Shown piece by piece: positions 8,818-15,555 of a DNA stretch of 19,732 bases. The notes beneath the pieces are model-generated. The model worked only from the letters and a program-made list of their open reading frames with translations. It was not told the origin of the DNA and searched no databases. The position numbers and the translations under genes were made by a program. Source of the DNA: Deltaproteobacteria bacterium (GTDB taxonomy: Bacteria; Desulfobacterota; Desulfobaccia; Desulfobaccales; Desulfobaccaceae); contig VGSX01000032.1 in NCBI GenBank assembly GCA_016874895.1, forward strand, positions 1 through 19,732. Reading direction: 5' to 3'. Each line of letters opens with the position of its first letter. The stretch's first letter is position 1.

Positions 8818-9600
8818 ATGACTGTTAAGCCATCTCCACCTAAAATCCGCCTGGATCGCCTCCTGGTGGAGCGGGGTCTGGCCCCGGGCCGGGATCGGGC
8901 CCGGGCTCTGATTATGGCCGGCCAGGTGGAGGTAAACGGCGCCCCCGTGCTCAAGGCCGGGGCCCTGGTCCCCGCCGATGCCCTGGTGGCCTACAAATCA
9001 CCGGATATGCCCTATGTCAGCCGGGGGGGGCTGAAGCTGGCCGCCGGCCTGGACCATTTCCATATCCAGGTCAACGGCCTGGTGGCCCTGGATGTGGGCA
9101 TTTCCACCGGCGGCTTCACCGACTGCCTGCTCCAGCGCGGGGCAATCCGGGTTTACGGGGTGGACGTGGGCTATGGCCAACTGGCCTGGCGACTGCGCCA
9201 GGACCCCCGGGTCATCGTCTTGGAGCGGACCAACATCCGCCATCTGCTCCGGGAGGCCATCCCCGAGGCCGTGGACCTGGCCGTGGTGGATGTCTCTTTC
9301 ATATCCCTGAAGCTGGTCCTCCCCCGGGTAATCCTCTTTCTGCGGCCCGGCGGGACTATCCTGGCCCTGGTGAAACCCCAGTTTGAGGTGGGGAAGGGAC
9401 AGGTGGGAAAGGGGGGGGTGGTGCGTGATCAGGCCCTGCAACTCCAGGCAGTGGCAGAAATCCAGGCCCTGGCCCAAACCCTGGGCCTGGAAGACCGGGG
9501 CGTCTTGCCCTCTCCCGTTCTGGGACCCAAGGGAAACCAGGAATATCTGATCCATCTCCACTTTCCCCCATCGGGCAAACAAGCAGCACGAATGACATAA
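8818..9600 (+). CDS. tlyA: TlyA-family rRNA 2'-O-methyltransferase
   Basis: 260 residues, normal length. An S4 RNA-binding domain (about 10-70, RLDRLLVERGLAPGRDRARA) precedes an FtsJ-like methyltransferase domain. The SAM loop is LDVGISTGGFTDCLLQ (91-106; most relatives have DVGAS). The K-D-K-E catalytic set known in mycobacterial TlyA is matched by K73 (SRGGLK), D158 (VVDVSFIS), K186 (VKPQFE) and E242 (GNQEYLI). Homologues methylate 16S rRNA (C1409) and in some lineages also 23S rRNA (C1920); 'hemolysin' labels are historical. It stands alone, with its own likely promoter upstream and the IS-remnant zone downstream. Ribosome binding is unusual: the nearest good GGAGG is about 31 bases before the ATG, separated by a hairpin. 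Confidence 0.95.
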   Translation: MTVKPSPPKIRLDRLLVERGLAPGRDRARALIMAGQVEVNGAPVLKAGALVPADALVAYKSPDMPYVSRGGLKLAAGLDHFHIQVNGLVALDVGISTGGFTDCLLQRGAIRVYGVDVGYGQLAWRLRQDPRVIVLERTNIRHLLREAIPEAVDLAVVDVSFISLKLVLPRVILFLRPGGTILALVKPQFEVGKGQVGKGGVVRDQALQLQAVAEIQALAQTLGLEDRGVLPSPVLGPKGNQEYLIHLHFPPSGKQAARMT

Positions 9601-9740
9601 TGCTTGTCCTGATCGTTGATTTGACATAAGATTGAAGTCGGTGCCCGACTGAACGGCATTTTCTTGATTTGACTCATATTTCTTTGATTTTCCCGTGAAA
9701 ATCCCTCTCTAACAATGGGGATTTAGTGGGATTTAGGAGC

Positions 9741-10281
9741 AATACTGTTCACTTAATAATAAATCTGTGGTATCCTATGACAACACAATTCAGGAGGACC
9801 GCAGATGGCACGGACACTTGCATAACTCCCCAACGAACGTTGGGAGATTGAGACGGCTTTGGACGAATTGAAGACCCACTTGCGCGGCGCTCGCATTCTC
9901 TTGCGCAGCAAGACGCCCGACTTGGTGCGTCAGGAATTTTATGGCTTGCTGCTGGCTCACTTTGCCATTCGTGGCCTGATGCATGAAGCGGCCCTCAAGG
10001 CGGATGAAGACCCAGACCGGCTCTCTTTCGTTCATGCGGTGCGAGTTATCCGCCGCAAAATGCCCCGCTTTCAATCTATTCCCCCCAGGGGAGAGGGCGG
10101 GGTTCCATGAGCGCGTCTTGGAGGAGATTCTGGAAGAACGAGTGGTCTCCAGCCGCAACCGGCGTAACCCGCCCGGGGTCAAGCGCAAGATGAGCAATTT
10201 CCCTTTGCGCCGTCGTGGCTCGAAACCAATACCCAAAATCGACCTCAAACTGGTTATTAAAATAGTTAAGTGAACAGTATT
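9741..10281 (+). mobile_element. IS4-family deletion derivative with intact ends
   Basis: Perfect 16-bp inverted repeats, AATACTGTTCACTTAA at 9741-9756 and its complement at 10266-10281, bound 541 bp, far shorter than a complete IS4-type element (usually about 1.4-1.6 kb). Inside are only the start and C-terminal part of a transposase. Intact ends with a lost catalytic core mean it could move only in trans. No target duplication was found at the edges. The left side abuts AAATCCC...GGGATTTA-type repeat sequence, as does the copy of the same end at 6661. Confidence 0.75.
9805..10273 (+). pseudogene. Remnant of IS4-family transposase
   Basis: A ribosome site AGGAGG (9793-9798) precedes ATG at 9805, which reads MARTLA and then TAA at 9823. 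In the same frame, directly after the stop, the typical IS4 C-terminal region begins (LPNERWEIETALDELKTHLRG), carrying the glutamate of the catalytic triad in WEIETALDELK. The N-terminal two thirds with both catalytic aspartates are absent. A second lesion near a run of C at about 10080-10086 shifts the frame; the sequence resumes as GERAGFHERVLEEIL and ends at 10273 with the family's RRNP and KRKMSNFPLRRR motifs. It is not functional. Confidence 0.75.
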
Positions 10282-10373
10282 TACCCTAAACCCGAAGTTA
10301 TTCACGGTAACTGACCCTCTCAGAGATAAACCGATGCCAGCACATGTCGTCGGAGGTGAGGAGGGTGATTTCC

Positions 10374-11074
10374 ATGGAAGTGTGGCATACCATTCAGGTG
10401 TTGAGGCGGCAGGGGTTAAAAAAGCGGGCCATTGCCCGGAAGTTGGGGATTTCCAAAAACACGGTGAAGCGCTACTGGCACAGCTAGTCGCTCCCCACAT
10501 ATCAGCGGCGGGCGGCGGTTAAGGAGATAGACCCTTTTGCCCCCCAGATTCAAGAGATGGTCCAGCAACAGTTTATCGGCACCAGGATTTTTGCGGACTT
10601 GACCAAGCTGGGCTACACCGGCTCGTTGACCAGCCTCTAGAGATATTTAAAGCAATTTCAGAGGGATGATCACGCCAAGGCGACGATCCGGTTTGAGACC
10701 GAACCCGGTCAGCAGATGCAGTATGACTGGACCGAATGGCGGCTGCCGGTGGCCGGCCAGACCCGGAAGATTTACTTCCACCAGGTCATCCTTTCTTCTA
10801 TCTGCAGGAGCATTTCCTCCGGGGTCTGGAGGTGGCCGACCTGGGGGAGTTGGAGCAGCGTCTGGCCCAGTTTCTAGAGCAGTATAATGCCCGGCCGCAC
10901 AGTACCACCGGTCGGGCACCGGTGGACCTTTTCCCCCAGGAAAACCTCCGGCCGCTGGTGCCCGTACTGCAGAAACTATTTTATCCGGATCAGGTGATCG
11001 TTGCGGCCATCATCGACCGCCTGGTGCATCACTCCCAACCGAATGTTCTCTGTGCCAATCACATCCGCCCTTAA
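10374..11074 (+). pseudogene. IS21-family istA/istB patchwork remnant
   Basis: The start (MEVWHTIQVLRRQG, then the helix-turn-helix RAIARKLGISKNTVKRYW) is typical of IstA transposases. The frame is broken by TAG at 10485 and TAG at 10638 but remains readable to about 10795 (PGQQMQYDWTEWRLPV, the beginning of the DDE domain with its first Asp). The core with the other catalytic residues is missing. Reading resumes in another frame (10790-10975) with the IstA C-terminal region (LAQFLEQYNARPHSTTGRAP). At about 10990 it passes into IVAAIIDRLVHHSQP, which matches the C-terminus of the IstB ATPase. So at least two internal deletions and two stops are present. Confidence 0.75.
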
Positions 11075-11137
11075 TTTAACCCTACACCTCGCAAGGTAAT
11101 CCCCTACCTCAGATTGGACTCATCTGGGAAGGTATCA

Positions 11138-11165
11138 CCAAAAAACACGACCGGGAGTTTTTTGG
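11138..11165. promoter_or_regulatory. Perfect 9-bp dyad upstream of the sigma-54 promoter
   Basis: CCAAAAAAC (11138-11146) and its complement GTTTTTTGG (11157-11165) around 10 bases. Its centre is about 105 bases before the expected transcription start of the sigma-54 promoter, in the range where NtrC-type activators bind. It could instead end transcription from the IS remnant; the sequence does not decide. Confidence 0.35.
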
Positions 11166-11229
11166 GATATTTTTTATACGCATATATCATATTAATAAAT
11201 GGTATCAATTAGATAGCATATGAGAAAAT

Positions 11230-11245
11230 TGGCACAAATAATGCA
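11230..11245 (+). promoter_or_regulatory. Sigma-54 (-24/-12) promoter
   Basis: TGGCAC (11230-11235) followed by ATGCA (11241-11245). The invariant GG and GC are exactly 10 bases apart, as required for RpoN, and only one consensus base (A for T in the -12 box) differs. The expected start of transcription is near 11256, about 30 bases before the response-regulator gene. This would place the regulator and hdr genes under an NtrC-type activator. Confidence 0.7.
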
Positions 11246-11286
11246 GCGTCAAGATAAGAGGATTCAATTCTGTCAGGGGTAAAGCG

Positions 11287-11718
11287 ATGGGTGTGTTGTC
11301 AGAAACAACCAAACCGCAGAAAAATCCGCCGCCGAGAATTTTGTTGATGGAAGATGAAATCAATGTGTCTAAAGGTATGCAACTGGTGCTCGGCGAAGCG
11401 GGCTATGAAGTGGATTGGGCCGAAACTGGAAGGTATGCCCTGGAATTGGTTCGCCGCAACCCCTATGACCTAATCTTGGCTGACCTATGCCTGCCGGACC
11501 TGGACGGGTTACAGATCATCAAAGAGGCGAAACAGCAGTGGCCTCAGACCAGGGTTATCGTCATTACCGGTTATTCTACGGTAGCCTCCGCCATCGATGC
11601 CTTTAAGCTGGGAACCTCAGATTATCTGGAAAAACCTTTTACCGAGAATGAACTTATAAAGGCCATTGCCGAGGTTTTGTTCACCGGTCCGGCTGACGTT
11701 TCGCCGGCCAAGATTTAA
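11287..11718 (+). CDS. Single-domain (receiver-only) response regulator
   Basis: 143 residues holding one CheY-like receiver domain (about 16-138) and nothing else. Acidic pocket E22-D23-E24, phosphoacceptor D66 in DLILADLCLPD, T94 in VIVITGYST, K116 in LEKPFT. The receiver resembles that of the NtrC-type protein at 7095-8429 (ITGYSTVASAIDAFKLG against ITGHGTIASAVETIKLG). It has no DNA-binding part, so it presumably relays phosphate or acts by protein contact. It is the first gene after the sigma-54 promoter; hdrC begins 58 bases later, which suggests one transcript. The ribosome site is weak (AGGGGTAAAGCG before the ATG). Confidence 0.9.
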   Translation: MGVLSETTKPQKNPPPRILLMEDEINVSKGMQLVLGEAGYEVDWAETGRYALELVRRNPYDLILADLCLPDLDGLQIIKEAKQQWPQTRVIVITGYSTVASAIDAFKLGTSDYLEKPFTENELIKAIAEVLFTGPADVSPAKI

Positions 11719-11775
11719 GCGGCCCCGGTATGCATTCAGGTAGATAAGTGAATTAAACATCAGGAGCCAGACTCT

Positions 11776-12489
11776 ATGGAAATCAACCTAAGCCAACCGC
11801 CCAGCCCGGGATTGTCCTTGCCGGCACGCCTGGCAAAAGACGTGGCTATTCCGGTATCCTCATGTTATCAATGTAAAAAATGTACAGCGGGCTGTCCTTT
11901 GACCTCTGCTATGGACCTGTTCCCGGACCGGGTCATCCGCCTGGCCAGCCTGGGTCAGACGGATATGCTCCTGGGCTGCCGGACCATCTGGGTCTGTGCT
12001 TCCTGCGTCACCTGCAGCACTCGCTGCCCGAACGGTATCGATATCGCCGGGGTCATGGACTGGCTGAAAGAGGAGGCCATCCGCCAGGGGAAAGCGGTGG
12101 AGCAACCCGCGGTTGCTGCGGCTCATGGCTTTTTTCTGGAGAGTCTGCGCCGGGGAGGGGGGCGCCTGTCCGAGGTGGACCTGATGCGGCGCTTTACCTT
12201 CTTTAAACTGCGGCGGCAACCGGATTTCAAAGAGCTCTGGGAAAATGCCAAGCTGGGCTTGGCCCTGTTCAAACGCGGTCGTCTGCGGCCCACGGGTCCC
12301 CCGGCTCTCAGGTGCCGTCACGAGATTGACCGAATTTTTCAAAAAGCGGGGAAAAAGTATTACCTGCCGGTGTTCTATTTCACCGAATTGATGGGCTTGG
12401 CCATGGGGCATTCCGGGGCAGCGGGCTGGTTGGCCCGCCACCTGGTAGACCCCCGGCCGCTGCTGCAGAAAAAAGGCTGGCTGCGGTGA
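11776..12489 (+). CDS. hdrC: HdrC-type iron-sulfur protein with fused HdrB C-terminal tail
   Basis: 237 residues. Two 4Fe-4S motifs identify an HdrC-type ferredoxin: C30, C33, C36, C40 (CYQCKKCTAGCP) and C74, C77, C80, C84 (CASCVTCSTRCP). The helical part up to about residue 195 (LALFKRGRLRP, HEIDRIFQKAGKK) matches where HdrC proteins end. Residues about 196-237 (LPVFYFTELMGLAMG, then RHLVDPRPLLQKKG) look like the extreme C-terminus of HdrB, which follows hdrC in normal operons. The cysteine-rich CCG domains of HdrB, which hold the disulfide-reducing cluster, are absent. I infer an in-frame deletion joining hdrC to the end of hdrB. The iron-sulfur relay could still fold, but no HdrB active site is encoded here. 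Ribosome site CAGGAG, 9 bases before the ATG. Confidence 0.85.
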   Translation: MEINLSQPPSPGLSLPARLAKDVAIPVSSCYQCKKCTAGCPLTSAMDLFPDRVIRLASLGQTDMLLGCRTIWVCASCVTCSTRCPNGIDIAGVMDWLKEEAIRQGKAVEQPAVAAAHGFFLESLRRGGGRLSEVDLMRRFTFFKLRRQPDFKELWENAKLGLALFKRGRLRPTGPPALRCRHEIDRIFQKAGKKYYLPVFYFTELMGLAMGHSGAAGWLARHLVDPRPLLQKKGWLR

Positions 12490-12561
12490 CCGAGCGGGAC
12501 CAGATCAAGAAATAATCTGAAAACTCAGCGGACCCAGACACCAAAAACAGGCGATAAAAAT

Positions 12562-13611
12562 ATGATTACTGACCAAGCTAAAATCGGTGCGATTGCTGTA
12601 GTGGGAGGCGGCATTGCCGGCATGCAGGCCGCCCTGGACGCCGCCAATGCGGGTTTCAAGGTCTATCTGGTGGAGAAGGACATCTCCATCGGCGGTGTCA
12701 TGGCCCAGCTGGATAAGACCTTTCCCACCAACGACTGTTCCACGTGTTTGATTTCTCCCAAACTCATCGAAGTGGCCCGCCATCCGGATATTGAGATTAT
12801 CACCCAGTCGGAGGTGGCCGAAGTGGCAGGCAAAGCAGGGCATTTCACCCTGACGCTGCGCCAGGAACCCCGCTTCATCGACATGGCCAAGTGCAATGCC
12901 TGCGGGGCCTGCGCCGAAGCCTGCCCGGTGCTCCTGCCATCCAGCTTCGATGAAGGCCTGGACTTCCGGCATGCCGCCTGCCGGCACTTCCCCCAGGCGA
13001 TTCCGGCCAACTACGCCATCAAAAAATTGGACCGGGCCCCCTGCGTCCGGGCCTGTCCGGCCATCCTGAGCGCCCAGGGCTACGTGCAGCTCATCAAGGC
13101 GGGGAAATTTCCCGAGGTTCTCTCCCTCATTATGGAGCGGTTGCCTCTGCCCGGCACCTTCGGCCGCATCTGTCCGCATCCCTGCGAATCGGACTGTCGG
13201 CGCCAGGAAGTGGACGAACCGGTGGCCATCTGCAACCTGAAGCGGTTTGTGGCCGACGCCGTGGATTGGACTGCTTTGCCCGTGCCCGCAGTGGAGCCGC
13301 GGCCTGAGAAGGTGGCCATCATCGGGGCCGGGCCCTCCGGTCTGAGTTGCGCCTTTCACCTGGCCCTCAAGGGCTACCAGGCGGTGATCTACGAAGCCGC
13401 GGCAGAAGCCGGCGGCTGGCTGCGTTACGGTATCCCGGCCTACCGGCTGCCCCGGGAGGTCCTGCAGCGGGAAGTGGATTATATCCAGCGCCTGGGGGTT
13501 CGGGGGCCGGATAAACTCCCAGCGATACTGTTTAACCCACATCTGCCCTCTCTTTCTTTCGGGCCGCGGCTTTGGCCATGGCCTTGGCCCGAAAACGCCC
13601 CGCCTCAATGA
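12562..13611 (+). CDS. hdrA: HdrA-GltD-type flavoprotein, 3'-truncated
   Basis: 349 residues; HdrA alone is usually over 600 and HdrA-GltD fusions exceed 1000. Visible: FAD-binding VVGGGIAGM (13-21); the HdrA signature NDCSTCLISPKLIEVARHP (57-75) with C59 and C62; a 4Fe-4S motif C111, C114, C117, C121; then a GltD-like module with C161, C165, C204, C208, C212 and a second dinucleotide fold VAIIGAGPSGLSCA (251-264). Identity to the GltD family stops after DYIQRLGV (313). The last 36 residues are rich in P, L and W and are the antisense of the neighbouring thioesterase gene, so the natural C-terminus is lost. The family bifurcates electrons between ferredoxin, disulfide and NAD(P)H partners; this truncated form is probably not competent. 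It follows hdrC by 72 bases. Confidence 0.85.
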   Translation: MITDQAKIGAIAVVGGGIAGMQAALDAANAGFKVYLVEKDISIGGVMAQLDKTFPTNDCSTCLISPKLIEVARHPDIEIITQSEVAEVAGKAGHFTLTLRQEPRFIDMAKCNACGACAEACPVLLPSSFDEGLDFRHAACRHFPQAIPANYAIKKLDRAPCVRACPAILSAQGYVQLIKAGKFPEVLSLIMERLPLPGTFGRICPHPCESDCRRQEVDEPVAICNLKRFVADAVDWTALPVPAVEPRPEKVAIIGAGPSGLSCAFHLALKGYQAVIYEAAAEAGGWLRYGIPAYRLPREVLQREVDYIQRLGVRGPDKLPAILFNPHLPSLSFGPRLWPWPWPENAPPQ

Positions 13612-13978
13612 CAAAACGCTCGTGGGTTCCGGTGGAGATCAGGTCATGGTCATCCGCGGCCTCCACCTGAAAAGTCAGCTTGCGGCCTGAGACCTGCACC
13701 AACGCCACCTTGATGGTGACGGTATGCCCCGGCGGCGTCGCGGCCACATGGGAAAGGTGGAAGCCGATGCCCACCGTCTGCTCCGCCGGCCAATCCAGGT
13801 AGGGGTTCACCGCCTGGATACAGGCCCATTCAATGAGGCCGACCATGAACCCGGAGGCCAAGACCTCCGGCATCTGCTGAAATTCCTGTGATTCCGGCAA
13901 CAGATGAGAGACGGTCCTGGTTACCGGCACCTGATACTGGAACTCATACCCTATCCCCTGCACTAGAGAAGCATGCAT
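13532..13978 (-). CDS. Hotdog-fold thioesterase, FlK-like
   Basis: 148 residues. The pattern MPEVLASGFMVGLIEWA, then HLSHVAATPPG, then STGTHERFVI is that of the FlK (fluoroacetyl-CoA thioesterase) family of hotdog proteins. The catalytic T42-E50-H76 of FlK corresponds here to S42, E50 and H77. Most relatives hydrolyse ordinary short acyl-CoA esters; fluoroacetate specificity cannot be claimed. Residues after about 125 are a basic Ala-rich tail (RFRAKAMAKAAARKKER). A strong ribosome site GGAGGG precedes the ATG. It is divergent from the LysR gene, which probably controls it, and its 3' end overlaps the spurious tail of hdrA by 80 bases. Confidence 0.85.
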   Translation of the reverse strand: MHASLVQGIGYEFQYQVPVTRTVSHLLPESQEFQQMPEVLASGFMVGLIEWACIQAVNPYLDWPAEQTVGIGFHLSHVAATPPGHTVTIKVALVQVSGRKLTFQVEAADDHDLISTGTHERFVIEAGRFRAKAMAKAAARKKERADVG

Positions 13979-14071
13979 AACACCCTCCGATATTTTTTCC
14001 TTTGATTGTAGGCCGGACCGTGCTATAAGTAAAATTAATAGTTTTAATATTATTATAAAGAATTACTAATT
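13979..14071. promoter_or_regulatory. Divergent promoter region, thioesterase / LysR
   Basis: 93 bases, strongly A+T-rich from 14021. It contains a dyad TAATA (14036-14040) and TATTA (14048-14052) around 7 bases, a plausible LysR-type operator, and TATAAG at about 14024 as a -10-like box. Individual promoters cannot be fixed with confidence. Confidence 0.35.
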
Positions 14072-14995
14072 ATGGAATGGCAACAGCTGGTGGGGTTCTA
14101 TCACGCGGCCCGGTTGGGCAGCTTCACCAAGGCCGCGGCGGCCACTTTCCGCACCCAGTCGGCCCTGAGCCAGCAGGTCAAGGCCCTGGAGGCGGAACTC
14201 AACTGTCAGCTCCTGGAGAGGCTTAACCGCAAGAAACTGCGGCTAACCCCGGCGGGAGAAGAGGTCTGGCGGTTTGCCGAAGCGGTGCTTTTGGGCTATG
14301 AGCAGCTGCAGGCGCAGCTCCAGGCCGGCAGGGACCCGACGGCCGGCAGCCTGAGACTGGCCGCGCCCTTTACGACTATTTATCATCTTTTCCGGCAGGT
14401 GCTGGGGGAGTACCAGCGGGCCTGGCCCGGGGTGCGCCTCACCATCCTGGACCGGCCCCAGGCAGAAATCATTGCGCTGGTACGGGAGGGGGAAGTTGAC
14501 CTGGGGTTTGCCTTGGCCTCCCGGACCCCGGCCGATCTCACCGTCCGCCCCTGGCTCTCGGTTGAACCCTTCCTGCTGGTGCCGGTGGACCATCCCCTCA
14601 CCCAGGTGGCCGAGATAGGCTGGCCAGAGGTGGCCCGTTATCCTCTGATCCTGCCTCCGGCCAAAACGCCTCCCCGGGACCGGATTGAACGGCAGTTGCA
14701 GCACCTGGGGTTGGCTTATCATGTGATCCTGGAGTCGGCCAATGTGGAGCTGAGCGCCCTGTATGTGGAACTGGGTTTGGGCCTGGCCCCCGCCACCTTG
14801 GTGAGCTCGGACCTGCCGGAACTCAGGCAGCGCCGGTTGGCCTATCTTCCCTTTTCGCAACTGGCCCCGCCGGACACCCTGGTCATCCTGCAGCGCCGGA
14901 ACAAGGTCTTACTCCCATATCAGCAAGCCTTTCTGGAATGTCTGTCTAGCCATTTCCCAAGCAGGAATGGGCGCCGACCAGAGCTCAAGGAATAA
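14072..14995 (+). CDS. LysR-family transcriptional regulator
   Basis: 307 residues, standard length. N-terminal winged helix-turn-helix 1-62 (FYHAARLGSFTKAAAATFRTQSALSQQVKALE, then LLERLNRKKLRLTPAGEEV). The periplasmic-binding-protein-like effector domain follows from about 92 (GSLRLAAPFTTIYHL) to 290. The subgroup resembles CysB/CysL/CbbR-like members, but the effector is unknown. The divergent arrangement with the thioesterase gene, 93 bases apart, is typical of LysR regulators and their targets. No good Shine-Dalgarno is seen before the ATG. Confidence 0.93.
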   Translation: MEWQQLVGFYHAARLGSFTKAAAATFRTQSALSQQVKALEAELNCQLLERLNRKKLRLTPAGEEVWRFAEAVLLGYEQLQAQLQAGRDPTAGSLRLAAPFTTIYHLFRQVLGEYQRAWPGVRLTILDRPQAEIIALVREGEVDLGFALASRTPADLTVRPWLSVEPFLLVPVDHPLTQVAEIGWPEVARYPLILPPAKTPPRDRIERQLQHLGLAYHVILESANVELSALYVELGLGLAPATLVSSDLPELRQRRLAYLPFSQLAPPDTLVILQRRNKVLLPYQQAFLECLSSHFPSRNGRRPELKE

Positions 14996-15022
14996 CAGGG
15001 CGATAAGTCTGATTCAAGCTCT

Positions 15023-15051
15023 TTGCCGATAACTTTAGAAATTCATAATAA
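15023..15051 (+). promoter_or_regulatory. Possible sigma-70 promoter for the zinc-ribbon gene
   Basis: TTGCCG (15023-15028), 17 bases, TAATAA (15046-15051), in an A+T-rich spacer after the LysR gene. A small AT-rich hairpin TATCT/AGATA lies downstream at 15099-15114. Confidence 0.3.
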
Positions 15052-15223
15052 TTAATTCAACACATTTTATGTTTAACATTTCTCTCTGAAAGCTCAACTA
15101 TCTAAAAATAGATAATATTTTGACCAGAAACCGGAAACGGCATTAGACGCAAGGGCACCCTGCCGGAGCCATTATTTTCGGGCGGCCTGAAACCATATCC
15201 CCCGGACAGAAGGAGGAGACTTC

Positions 15224-15523
15224 ATGAAATGTCATATGTGCGGCGCTGACATTGAAAGCGGAGAGGAAAGAGAGCATTTAGGCCGGATTGTTTGTGAAGA
15301 TTGCTATATGAAGGTCCTGTCGCCGATGCGCACGTGCGATCCCTGGGCGGTGTATAGTGTCACATCCTTTGAAAAGCATGCGGGACAGACAGTTACACTA
15401 ACGCCCATTCAAACTAAAATCCTTAGTATTTTAGCGGAAAAAAGATTGGGACCCAGAGGAAGTCTCCCGCTATGCCGGGGAAGTCGAACAGACCTCGAGG
15501 AAGTTCTAACAAAAATACCTTGA
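15224..15523 (+). CDS. Small zinc-ribbon protein, possibly frameshifted at the 3' end
   Basis: 99 residues. A CxxC pair at each end of the first 30 residues (CHMC and CEDC, in MKCHMCGADI and GRIVCEDCY) forms a zinc ribbon. It continues with TCDPWAVYS and LTPIQTKILSILAEK, which looks like the start of a winged-helix segment in small conserved proteins of anaerobic proteobacteria; the function is unknown. After residue 73 the translation becomes arginine- and glycine-rich. One base fewer in the A6 run at 15438-15443 would instead give DWDPEEVSRYAGEVEQTS and a stop at 15509. So the present C-terminus may result from a frameshift or sequencing slip. A strong ribosome site AAGGAGGAG precedes the ATG. 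Confidence 0.7.
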   Translation: MKCHMCGADIESGEEREHLGRIVCEDCYMKVLSPMRTCDPWAVYSVTSFEKHAGQTVTLTPIQTKILSILAEKRLGPRGSLPLCRGSRTDLEEVLTKIP

Positions 15524-15548
15524 CAGGACAGGGCGCTTGTAATATATT
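15520..15548 (+). promoter_or_regulatory. Strong sigma-70-like promoter
   Basis: TTGACA (15520-15525), exactly 17 bases, TATATT (15543-15548). The -35 box is a perfect consensus match. It overlaps the stop of the zinc-ribbon gene and would start RNA near 15556, upstream of tonB. Confidence 0.55.
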
Positions 15549-15555
15549 TCACGTC

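Noticed and set aside
9806..9822. Second sigma-54-like site, TGGCACG ... TTGCA
   Set aside because: GG and GC are 11 bases apart instead of 10, and the site lies on the transposase start codon.
9790..10500. 236-codon open frame on the minus strand across the IS remnants
   Set aside because: It crosses the IS4 inverted end and the istA start, and only mirrors transposase sequence.
10485..10640. Two in-frame TAG codons in istA as possible pyrrolysine recoding
   Set aside because: The gene also has core deletions and a frame change, so plain decay explains the stops; no other gene here uses internal TAG.
12505..13614. 369-codon open frame on the minus strand opposite hdrA
   Set aside because: It is the antisense shadow of a gene with clear cysteine and FAD motifs; its own translation has no recognisable domain.
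13532..13978. Fluoroacetate resistance gene
   Set aside because: Only family-level similarity to FlK with a Ser for Thr change; substrate specificity cannot be inferred from sequence.
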